A stretch of DNA of 44,122 nt from positions 1-44,122 of IMG/VR virus record IMGVR_UViG_3300050821_003815. The stretch is one strand, 5' to 3'. The DNA is from a virus. Below the pieces are notes generated by a model. That model ran no database searches. It was not told the DNA's origin and saw only the letters and a list, made by a program, of their open reading frames with translations. The translations under genes were made by a program, and so were the position numbers. Below are positions 15,375 through 21,840 of the stretch, piece after piece (within the stretch, counting starts at the first letter, position 1; every line of letters starts with the position of its first letter).

Positions 15375-16664
15375 ATGTCTCAGAAGTCCATTGAACTACG
15401 CCAACAGCGTAACACCCTCGTGCAAGAGATGCACGACTTAACCGAAAAGTCCTCGTTTCCAGCGGAGGCTAAAGCTCGCTGGGAAGAGTTGGACAAGCAA
15501 CAGAAGGACCTGGAAGTCCGTGTTACTGCAATCGAAGCAAGCGAGAAGCTCGTTGCCGACATGAGCAAGACGGACCATGTTGAGCGCACCCAGCCTAACG
15601 CGGACCCGGCGGCTCCCGCCTCACGCGAGGACCGTGCTGCAACCTTGACCGAAAAGCGCGGCTCCAAGGAATACAACGCCGCATTCGAGCAGCACCTACG
15701 CACCGGCAGAGCGAACACGTTCACCGAAGAGTTGCGTACGTACTCCGGTCTTTCCGAGTACACCTCGGGTGTTGATGGCGAGTATCTAGTCCCTATCGGC
15801 TTTCAGAAGGAGCTAGAAATCAAGCTCAAGGCTTACGGCGGGATGCGTAATGTTTGCCGCACTATCACAACCTCGACTGGTAACACCTTGAACTGGCCGA
15901 CTGCCGATGACACTACCAACAGCGGCGAGTGGTTGGCTGAGGCTGGCACTATCGCGCAGACAAATCCTGCATTCGGTCAAGTGCAATTCACTAGCAACGT
16001 ATGCGACTCCAAGCAAGTCTTGGTTTCCGTCCAGTTGCTACAAGACTCCGCCTTTGACGTGCAGTCCATGCTCGTTGACATGTTCGGTATCCGAATTGGT
16101 CGCACAATTAACAGTGGTTACACCCTCGGCAATGGCTCGGGCAAGCCAGTAGGCATTGTTCCAAGCGTTGAGGCTTACAACTCCGGGTCTCAGGTCGTGA
16201 CGGCGGTTGGCGCTAACGCCACTTACAACCCCGGCTCCACGGACCTCAACTCCGTCAACCTGATTACAGACCTTGACGGTCTTATCACGGCAGTTGACCC
16301 AGCGTACCGTCCAGGCGCTAAGTTCATGGCGCACCAAGCAACGTTTGACGCATTCCGTAAGCAGAAGGACGGCTTTGGGCGTCCGCTGTGGAACGTAAGC
16401 GTAAGCGTAGGCGAGCCTGACACGATTTACGGCTACGGCTATCAGTGGAATCAGGACATGGAACTAATGGGAGCGAGCAACTACTCGGTCCTGTTCGGTA
16501 ACTTTGAGCACTACGTTATCCGTGACGTTGGTCCCGCTACGTTCTTCGTGTTCCAAGAGACGTACATGGCGAGTTTGCAGCGTGGGTACATTAGCTTCCT
16601 TCGTACTGACGGACAGCTATTGCAGCCCGCCGCGTTCTCCGTACTACAACACCCTGCGTCCTAA
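15375..16664 (+). CDS. Major capsid protein (HK97 fold)
   Basis: This 429-aa shell protein starts with a helical delta (scaffold) domain of about 105 residues (ELRQQRNTLVQEMHDLTEKS and further heptads), which the protease removes. Mature sequence probably begins after the charged linker before FEQHLRTG. HK97-fold landmarks follow: GGYLVP-like GEYLVPIGF, the E-loop region, the spine helix, MAHQATFDAFRKQKDG, GRPLW, and the C-terminal VIRDVGPATFFVFQETY. Ribosome site CGGAG precedes ATG 15375. It is the most abundant virion protein and its long, structured leader may regulate it. Confidence 0.96.
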   Translation: MSQKSIELRQQRNTLVQEMHDLTEKSSFPAEAKARWEELDKQQKDLEVRVTAIEASEKLVADMSKTDHVERTQPNADPAAPASREDRAATLTEKRGSKEYNAAFEQHLRTGRANTFTEELRTYSGLSEYTSGVDGEYLVPIGFQKELEIKLKAYGGMRNVCRTITTSTGNTLNWPTADDTTNSGEWLAEAGTIAQTNPAFGQVQFTSNVCDSKQVLVSVQLLQDSAFDVQSMLVDMFGIRIGRTINSGYTLGNGSGKPVGIVPSVEAYNSGSQVVTAVGANATYNPGSTDLNSVNLITDLDGLITAVDPAYRPGAKFMAHQATFDAFRKQKDGFGRPLWNVSVSVGEPDTIYGYGYQWNQDMELMGASNYSVLFGNFEHYVIRDVGPATFFVFQETYMASLQRGYISFLRTDGQLLQPAAFSVLQHPAS

Positions 16665-16690
16665 TCAATAGGCGCACACTAACTCACTTG

Positions 16691-16716
16691 GGCGGCGGAC
16701 CGTAAGAGCCGCCGCC
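16691..16716 (+). terminator. Hairpin after the capsid gene, attenuator-like
   Basis: GGCGGCGG (16691-16698) pairs perfectly with CCGCCGCC (16709-16716) over a 10-nt loop, 27 bases after the capsid stop. Only two T follow, so it may be an RNA-stabilising or partial-termination hairpin that raises capsid expression above downstream genes. Confidence 0.5.
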
Positions 16717-16736
16717 TTACGTGTGTGAGGACATTT

Positions 16737-16862
16737 ATGACCAAGCAGGAACTCCTAGAGAAGCTCAAACAGGCACACGCCAATCGTGAGAACGCAGCAT
16801 TACAGCCGTCTCAACGCACCGCTGTTCTGGCGCGTCCAGCTTTTAAGAAAACGGTGAGCTAA
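16737..16862 (+). CDS. Small basic protein, 41 aa
   Basis: ATG 16737 follows TGAGGA at good spacing. The product (TKQELLEKLKQAHANRENA and a basic tail) begins with an amphipathic helix. The stop is followed directly by the next ATG (TAAATG). Position just downstream of the capsid gene is shared by small head-associated proteins in many siphoviruses, but the sequence shows no known domain. Confidence 0.6.
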   Translation: MTKQELLEKLKQAHANRENAALQPSQRTAVLARPAFKKTVS

Positions 16863-17018
16863 ATGGAGTGCCCATGCACTTGCCATAAGACTCCCAGCTT
16901 CGTTGGACTATGCGTCTGTTGCTCCACCGCCGCTCAGGATTTCTTTGCTCGGCCCTCAACAGAGACCAGGAGCACGAGCGAAATGCTCTTAGCCGACTTT
17001 CTGAAAGGTAAGAAGTAA
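16863..17018 (+). CDS. Small cysteine-rich protein, 51 aa
   Basis: ATG 16863 immediately follows the previous stop, with GGTGA upstream. The N-terminal third holds CPCTCH and CVCC, enough ligands for a compact zinc site; the rest is polar and helical (TSEMLLADFLKGKK). Its stop overlaps the next start (TAATG, 17016-17020), so the chain 16737-16863-17018 is translationally coupled. Function unknown. Confidence 0.65.
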   Translation: MECPCTCHKTPSFVGLCVCCSTAAQDFFARPSTETRSTSEMLLADFLKGKK

Positions 17019-17869
17019 TGGCTGGACTCGTACAAACCTCCCTCCCGACCTCAGAGCCGGTAGGTCTAAACGAAATGCGAGACTTTCTCCGTCTCCCGCC
17101 TAACACAAGCTCACCGCTCGTGTTGACGCCGGATGACATGAGTATCACGTCTCTCATTACCGCCGCTCGCGTGTACGTTGAGGACTGTACGGGATTGATG
17201 CTTGCGCCGAGGGACTATGTACAGTCTCTCGATTGCTTTCCGTTCTATCCGTATTCACGAGAGCCTTACGGCACGCTATACGGAATCGGAGCGTTGTCTC
17301 TGTACTTCGGGTACGGACCCATTCTGCCGACGCCCATACCGCCTTACGGCATGAATCAGAACGGACACTTGCCGTTTGAGATTGTGCTGCTAGGCAATCC
17401 CGTTACGGCGGTTGACCACATTACTTTTATAGGAGCTGACGGAGAGCCTCGCACACTTTTGCCAGGGCAAGATTTCGTTGCTGACTTGGCAGGATTCCCC
17501 GCTCGTGTTACGCCGCTACCGGGTAGCGTGTGGGCTCAATGCACGCTCGGCGCTAACTGCGTACAGATTTTCTTCACATGCGGATTCAATCAAAGTTCGT
17601 CCGCGTTCGAAACATGGGACGCAACAGCGGATACAACCGAGTCCCCTGACGTTGTGCCGAACCCTCCCGAGCAGCAAACCAGCTTCACGGCGATTGTCGG
17701 CATACCTCAGACGCTCTATGTGGCAATCCTGCTCATGGTTAGTCACTGGTATTTCAACCGTGAGCCGATCGCGGCGGGTACTGTGGCAGGCGTTCCGCAC
17801 AGCATAGACCAGTTGATTGAGACCAACAAGATTCACGATTTCAGCCTTGGGATTAGCGCAACGCTGTAA
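17018..17869 (+). CDS. Head-tail connector (gp6-like adaptor)
   Basis: This 283-aa protein belongs to the HK97 gp6/SPP1 gp15-type adaptors that dock under the portal. The family core is at the N-terminus: EPVGLNEMRDFLRLP, then ITSLITAARVYVEDCTGLML, then RDYVQSLDCFP. The C-terminal helix LYVAILLMVSHWYFNRE is also typical. Length is greater than the usual 100-200 aa because of a Pro/Tyr/Gly-rich insertion (FGYGPILPTPIPPYGMN) and a second beta region. It lies in the expected position between capsid and head-closure genes. Confidence 0.9.
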   Translation: MAGLVQTSLPTSEPVGLNEMRDFLRLPPNTSSPLVLTPDDMSITSLITAARVYVEDCTGLMLAPRDYVQSLDCFPFYPYSREPYGTLYGIGALSLYFGYGPILPTPIPPYGMNQNGHLPFEIVLLGNPVTAVDHITFIGADGEPRTLLPGQDFVADLAGFPARVTPLPGSVWAQCTLGANCVQIFFTCGFNQSSSAFETWDATADTTESPDVVPNPPEQQTSFTAIVGIPQTLYVAILLMVSHWYFNREPIAAGTVAGVPHSIDQLIETNKIHDFSLGISATL

Positions 17870-17879
17870 CTAGGACCTC

Positions 17880-18251
17880 ATGTCACTTCGCCGTTTAAGT
17901 ACAGGTATCGCGTACACGCCGAGAGGCGCTATGTGCGACACGATAACGCTAACGGTTGAGAGCGCTCCCGATGCGGGAGGTAACGCTCAGGACCCGATAG
18001 CGTGTGCAACCTCGTACGCGAGCGTCCGTGCTCTGACCGGGCGTGAGCTTGACAAGGCTCAACAGATTGCACAGCAAGTCTCGCACATGGTCACTATTCC
18101 GTACACGGCGGGCGTCACAGAGTCAATGCTCGTGAGCTTTAACTCGCGGCTCTTTCGTATCCAGGCGATTGAGGACCCGGACGAGCGCAAGGTCGAGCTA
18201 AGGCTACTTTGTTTGGAGACCGGACAGAACGCCGGAGAGACAGGGAGCTAA
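17880..18251 (+). CDS. Head closure protein
   Basis: This 123-aa protein matches the phage head-tail joining family (SPP1 gp16 / HK97 gp7 type). It is beta-rich, with the recurrent pattern ASVRALTGRELDKAQQIAQQ, then a surface strand TIPYTAGV, then LFRIQAIEDPDERKVELRLLC near the C-terminus. It seals the portal after packaging and provides the tail docking surface. AGGA lies five bases before ATG 17880. The next gene starts right after its stop (TAA ATG). Confidence 0.92.
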   Translation: MSLRRLSTGIAYTPRGAMCDTITLTVESAPDAGGNAQDPIACATSYASVRALTGRELDKAQQIAQQVSHMVTIPYTAGVTESMLVSFNSRLFRIQAIEDPDERKVELRLLCLETGQNAGETGS

Positions 18252-18641
18252 ATGGCAAACCTAGTCTCGTGCCGTGTTGACGGACTCGCGGAGTTAGAGG
18301 ACGCGCTCCTAAACCAGACGGTCAAGAAAGCTCGCTCCTCGATGCGCTCGGCTCTTGAGTGTGCCGGGGAGTTTATGCGGCTCATGGTTGTCCTCAAGGC
18401 TCCAAGCCGTACCGGATACCTCGCTCTCCACATCGTCAAGAAAGTTACGTTGAGCGGGAGGCAGGACACCGGAACGGTGAGCATAGGTCCTAGCCGGGAA
18501 GCGTTCTACGCACAGTTTGACGAGTTCGGCTCCATACACAACAAGCCGCCTCAACCGTTTATCCGTCCAGCTTTCGAGGAAAACAAAGAGACCTGGCTTG
18601 ACGTGTTCGGTCGAAAGCTCTCAGAGGCGCTAGGACTGTAA
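18252..18641 (+). CDS. HK97 gp10-like tail-completion protein
   Basis: This 129-aa protein is of the HK97-gp10_like family: a helix with KARSSMRSALECAG, the RTGYLALHIV strand region, SIGPSREAFYAQFDEFGS and PQPFIRPAFEENKE, which is the family signature at the C-terminus. It works at the head-tail interface. GGGAG precedes the start. Its stop overlaps the next ATG (TAATG, 18639-18643). Confidence 0.93.
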   Translation: MANLVSCRVDGLAELEDALLNQTVKKARSSMRSALECAGEFMRLMVVLKAPSRTGYLALHIVKKVTLSGRQDTGTVSIGPSREAFYAQFDEFGSIHNKPPQPFIRPAFEENKETWLDVFGRKLSEALGL

Positions 18642-19072
18642 TGATTGATAATGCCCTATACAACATTCTCCGCAATGACAGCGGCGTCTCCGCCGTCGTC
18701 ACGGACCCTCGGGCGATAGCGTTTAGCCTGCTCCCTACTGGCGTAGTGTTACCCGGCATTGTGATACACCGAATCTCCGGCGTCCCCACAACATTGCTTG
18801 ATGACACAACGTCACAAGTAGAGACGCGCTATCAGCTTGATAGTTACGCGAGCGCTCCGCTCGTTGCTCGGCAACTCTCGGCGGTCGTAAGGCTCGCGCT
18901 CACGGACCTCGCGGGCGACTACAGCAACGGAGACAGCCCTGAAACGCTCACTACGATACAGACGAGTATCGTCAACGGCGAGTTTGATTCACCCTTTGAG
19001 CAAGGCGGAGCCGGAAAAGGTTTCGTTTACCGCGCAATCTTAGATGTGACGTTCTGGTACGTGGAAGGCTAA
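18641..19072 (+). CDS. Tail terminator (DUF3168)
   Basis: This 143-aa protein resembles DUF3168/gp U-type tail terminators: an N-terminal helix (ALYNILRNDSGVSAVV), the strand PGIVIHRISG, the ETRYQLDSYASAPLVARQL helix and a final GFVYRAILDVTFWY strand. It should cap the end of the tail tube to fix its length and join it to the head. It overlaps the upstream stop by one base. Confidence 0.92.
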   Translation: MIDNALYNILRNDSGVSAVVTDPRAIAFSLLPTGVVLPGIVIHRISGVPTTLLDDTTSQVETRYQLDSYASAPLVARQLSAVVRLALTDLAGDYSNGDSPETLTTIQTSIVNGEFDSPFEQGGAGKGFVYRAILDVTFWYVEG

Positions 19073-19208
19073 CCAAGCATTCCGTCCTGTAGTCCTCAGA
19101 GACTCCTCACACAACCTCAGCAGGTAGAGCCGTGCAACAAGCGGACATAGCAACCCAGCAACACAGCGCCGCAAGGCGTAACGCCACAAAGGAAAAAGGT
19201 ACACAACT

Positions 19209-19643
19209 ATGTCTAGCGTAGGGTATCAAGGACGCGGCTCGTTCCTAGAGTTTGAAACTCTTGACGGCTCTCCGGCAACGTTTCTCCGCGTTGCACAACT
19301 ACAGAAGTTTGCTTTCGGCGGCATGAAGGTAGCGACCGATAAGATTACTAACCTTGACTCCCCGGACGCATTCGAGGAAATCATTGCAACCACGATTGAC
19401 CCAGGAGACGTTAGCTTTGATGGAATTCTCAACCCCGAGGCGGCTGCGATGACGGCGGTTACGACTCTCTTACAGGACCGTACTCTCACCGGATGGCAGA
19501 TTGTTCTAACGGACGGGTCCAGCTACTCGTTTCTCGGCTATCTGACAGAGCTAGTCCCGGCAAGCGTGGACTACAGCAAGGCTATCACGTTCTCCGGCAA
19601 GGTAACGATTACCGGAGCCGTAACAGGACCGACACTTTCCTAA
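19209..19643 (+). CDS. Major tail tube protein
   Basis: This 144-aa beta-barrel protein forms the tail tube. It begins SSVGYQGRGSFLEFETLD and contains TDKITNLDSPDAFEEII, the DPGDVSFDGILNP segment and LTDGSSYSFLGYLTEL, the usual blocks of siphovirus tube proteins in the phage_tail_2/TTP group. The final strand contains ITFSGKVTITG. AAAGGAAAAAGG precedes the start. The 136-base gap before it contains no gene. Confidence 0.93.
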   Translation: MSSVGYQGRGSFLEFETLDGSPATFLRVAQLQKFAFGGMKVATDKITNLDSPDAFEEIIATTIDPGDVSFDGILNPEAAAMTAVTTLLQDRTLTGWQIVLTDGSSYSFLGYLTELVPASVDYSKAITFSGKVTITGAVTGPTLS

Positions 19644-19723
19644 CCGCGTGCGGCGTGGGTCCCTGGACTCGCGCCGCTCACGCCTCTACACCGGCAACAA
19701 GAATCCTGTAAGAAAGGGTCTCT

Positions 19724-20089
19724 ATGACAGATATCCTCACGCACACAATCACTCCCTCGGTTGAGTTAACCCTCAACGGTAAGACGTACTCCCTCGCTTT
19801 CCCTCTCTCCGCTGTCCTCAAGTACAAAGCCAAGACCGGCGATAACCTTTTCAACATAAAGCACTGGTCCCACATTGACGAGGACCCCGAGCGACTCATT
19901 GCCGCGCTATGGGCGGGCGTGTCTACAAATCAGCCGGACGTTACATACCACGAGGTTGAGAAACTCGTTGACATAGGGACCGCGATTCCTATTACGCAAG
20001 CTCTAGGGAAGTGTCTAGCGAGCTTTTTCCCCGCGCCTAAGACGGAGAACGCGGACCCAAACGCACAGGCGGAGAGCCAAGAGAAGTAA
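19724..20089 (+). CDS. Tail assembly chaperone, upstream part (gpG-like)
   Basis: This 121-aa protein occupies the usual place between tail tube and tape measure. It opens with a beta sheet (VELTLNGKTYSLAFPLSA), then FNIKHWSHIDEDPERLIAAL and helices ending with LGKCLASFF. The last 15 residues are polar. A C CCA AAC heptamer at 20056-20062 sits 24 bases before its stop, and the overlapping -1 frame continues into a typical gpT-like domain, so two products are expected as in lambda gpG/gpGT. They coat the tape measure during tail assembly. Confidence 0.9.
   Translation: MTDILTHTITPSVELTLNGKTYSLAFPLSAVLKYKAKTGDNLFNIKHWSHIDEDPERLIAALWAGVSTNQPDVTYHEVEKLVDIGTAIPITQALGKCLASFFPAPKTENADPNAQAESQEK
20056..20062 (+). 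promoter_or_regulatory. Programmed -1 ribosomal frameshift site (C CCA AAC)
   Basis: The heptamer has the X XXY YYZ form, is phased correctly with the chaperone frame (CCA at 20057, AAC at 20060), and re-pairs as CCC AAA after slipping back. The -1 frame is open from 20041, so the shift is productive. The predicted fusion is about 264 aa. Confidence 0.82.
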
Positions 20090-20517
20090 CGGTCCTTGAG
20101 CTTTGGACCGCCGCTCGCGTTGACCTCGGCTCATCTCGTGAGGAGTTTCTCTCAATGTCTCCCCGCGAGCTTGACGCTCTCTTGATTCGCAAGAATGAGG
20201 GCGAGGCGGCACGACTCGCGGCTCTCCGGTCCGATATCTGGAACGCAATAACGATCATCTCCGGTATTGAGAAACGCTTTGAGCCGAGAGACTTCTTAGG
20301 GCGTAACACGGCGAAAGACGATATGCGGTCGTTTGTAGAGGAGTGGGAGCGGGGGCAGGTACGGCAACCGGACGTGGACACGCTAGCAGCGTTCAAGAAA
20401 GCGGTAGGAGCCAAGGCTCCCACGCTGGACAGAATTGACGCACTCAAGGCGCAACACCAGCATCACCGCAACGGTTGGCGGCGCGACGGCAGCGAAATTC
20501 ACCATCGGAGCCCATAG
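20062..20517 (+). CDS. Tail assembly chaperone, frameshift extension (gpT-like)
   Basis: Read only after the -1 slip at 20056-20062. It begins with the linker RTGGEPREVTV and then has LELWTAARVDLGSSREEF and LSMSPRELDALL, the classic pattern of gpT-like domains. A helical tail follows (NEGEAARLAALRSDIWNAI). There is no need for its own start codon; ATG 20155 lies inside the domain. The last 25 residues (after DALKAQ) are His/Arg-rich and coincide, in another frame, with the tail-fibre-tip fragment, so the natural C-terminus may have been lost at a recombination junction. Confidence 0.85.
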   Translation, partial: RTGGEPREVTVLELWTAARVDLGSSREEFLSMSPRELDALLIRKNEGEAARLAALRSDIWNAITIISGIEKRFEPRDFLGRNTAKDDMRSFVEEWERGQVRQPDVDTLAAFKKAVGAKAPTLDRIDALKAQHQHHRNGWRRDGSEIHHRSP

Positions 20518-20719
20518 CTGCATGGTCACGATTACCATCAACGGAGCAGCCGGATTCACCGCGAACAACGGTTATAGCTGCCACGCCAACGACGAAACGA
20601 CAGCAGCAGGCAACACCGGGCTATACTTCTCAGCGAATACCACGACGACCGCAACCCTGACCGTCCCTGCTACTTCCGCAGCGAGTGATGTGATTGATTT
20701 TGCTTGCATTCCCTTTTAA
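20435..20719 (+). pseudogene. Tail-fibre C-terminal tip fragment
   Basis: In a different frame from the chaperone there is a beta-rich, Thr/Ala-rich sequence of about 85 residues: TSITATVGGATAAKFTIG, then HSCMVTITINGAAGFTANNG, GLYFSANTTTTATLTVP and the end SDVIDFACIPF. This kind of sequence is found at the extreme C-terminus of phage fibre or collagen-like proteins, where it forms a trimeric tip. It has no N-terminal shaft and no ribosome site (first possible start TTG 20435), so it appears to be a stranded fragment. It overlaps the chaperone end by 83 bases. Confidence 0.5.
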
Positions 20720-20764
20720 TTAAACCCGGCGCTACCCAAGGCGCTCCCAATTCCGCGATGTTTG

Positions 20765-21739
20765 CTAGGGCTGGTAGAGAAAGCCGCGTGGGTTGAGTGC
20801 CTTGCCGACGGAGTAATCACCCAGCACCGTGCCTTGCGAGTTGATGCCAACAGCTTGCGCAGATCTGGCGCCCGGAACTGTGATAACCGTAAGAGTTCCC
20901 TCGGAGTACAAGAACGCTCCTTGTGCTGTTTGTTTTTTGGTGGCGAAGTAGCCGACGACGGTGCCGGAATTGTTGATCGCCAGGGGGATCGTGTGCGTGG
21001 TTTTCGGCGCGTCAAACGAAGTGAAGCCAAGTTTCTGAGTCCAGATAAAGCCATGCACGAAGCCTGTGGAGTCGGTCCAGGTGCCCGCAACTTCGCCAGC
21101 ATCGTTAATGGCGGTCGGGCAGGTTGCGACGGCGTTGGGGTAGACGAAAGCGCCGTTCACGGTGCCGTTGCTGTAGACGAAGCCTTGAATCCCTTGTCCA
21201 GTTTGCCAGCAGCCGACCACCTGATTCGAGTTGTTCATCGCGGAGACGTTCTCCACGGAGCCGGTGGAGGGCGCGAAGATCGTGCTGATTTGCCCTTGCG
21301 GGTTCATTAGGAAAGCCACATAGCTGGAGTTTTGATTGGGCGAATAGAGCCCGGCGATGTAGCCCGCAGTGTTGATGGCGCTTGCGTCGGGGAACTTGCC
21401 GCGAAAGAATTGTGTCAGAGTGCCGCCAAACGGCCAATAGAACGCGGAGATGCGATAGGTACCCACGATTTCGTCCGAATCGTTCACCGCCAGGGGAGTA
21501 ATGCCATTGCCCAGGTGTTTATTGGCTCCTGTCGATCCGCTCCGTAGAAAGCCGCAGTAGGTTGGTCCACCGAAATGTACAGGCGGGCATCCAAAGATGC
21601 CGACCACATCCCCGTTGTCATTGATGCCAGTGGGGTATGCTCCTCCTTTCGGGTTGACCGCGAACGTGGTGAGAGTTTGCGCTGCTGCGCCAATCGAGAG
21701 CGTTGCGAAAACCAACAAGAGTATCGGAATGGACCGCAT
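20765..21739 (-). CDS. Secreted HAF-repeat protein (moron)
   Basis: This 324-aa protein begins MRSIPILLLVFATLSIGAAAQ, a signal peptide probably cut after AAAQ or AA. The mature part is a string of about seven repeats of the type A(I/V)N(D/N)xGxVVG followed by a GF(L/V)Y strand, for instance GINDNGDVVG, AINDAGEVAGTW and GINSQGTVLG. These are HAF-type repeats of extracellular beta-propeller-like proteins, common in Acidobacteriota and some proteobacteria. ATG 21739 follows AAGGAG. It lies in reverse between the tail chaperone and the tape measure and was probably gained from a bacterial host. Expected location: periplasm or cell exterior. Confidence 0.88.
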   Translation of the reverse strand: MRSIPILLLVFATLSIGAAAQTLTTFAVNPKGGAYPTGINDNGDVVGIFGCPPVHFGGPTYCGFLRSGSTGANKHLGNGITPLAVNDSDEIVGTYRISAFYWPFGGTLTQFFRGKFPDASAINTAGYIAGLYSPNQNSSYVAFLMNPQGQISTIFAPSTGSVENVSAMNNSNQVVGCWQTGQGIQGFVYSNGTVNGAFVYPNAVATCPTAINDAGEVAGTWTDSTGFVHGFIWTQKLGFTSFDAPKTTHTIPLAINNSGTVVGYFATKKQTAQGAFLYSEGTLTVITVPGARSAQAVGINSQGTVLGDYSVGKALNPRGFLYQP

Positions 21740-21840
21740 AGACTGTTTCTCCTTCTTGGGGGAAGGGTCGATGCACGCCCGAAGTCTAACACAAAGCTAT
21801 GAACGATTTCCAAAGACAACAAAGGAATCAAGGTTAAGTA

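Noticed and set aside
20762-21310. Plus-strand 182-codon frame opposite the HAF-repeat gene
   Set aside because: It is the complement of the clearly coding repeat protein and has no ribosome site.
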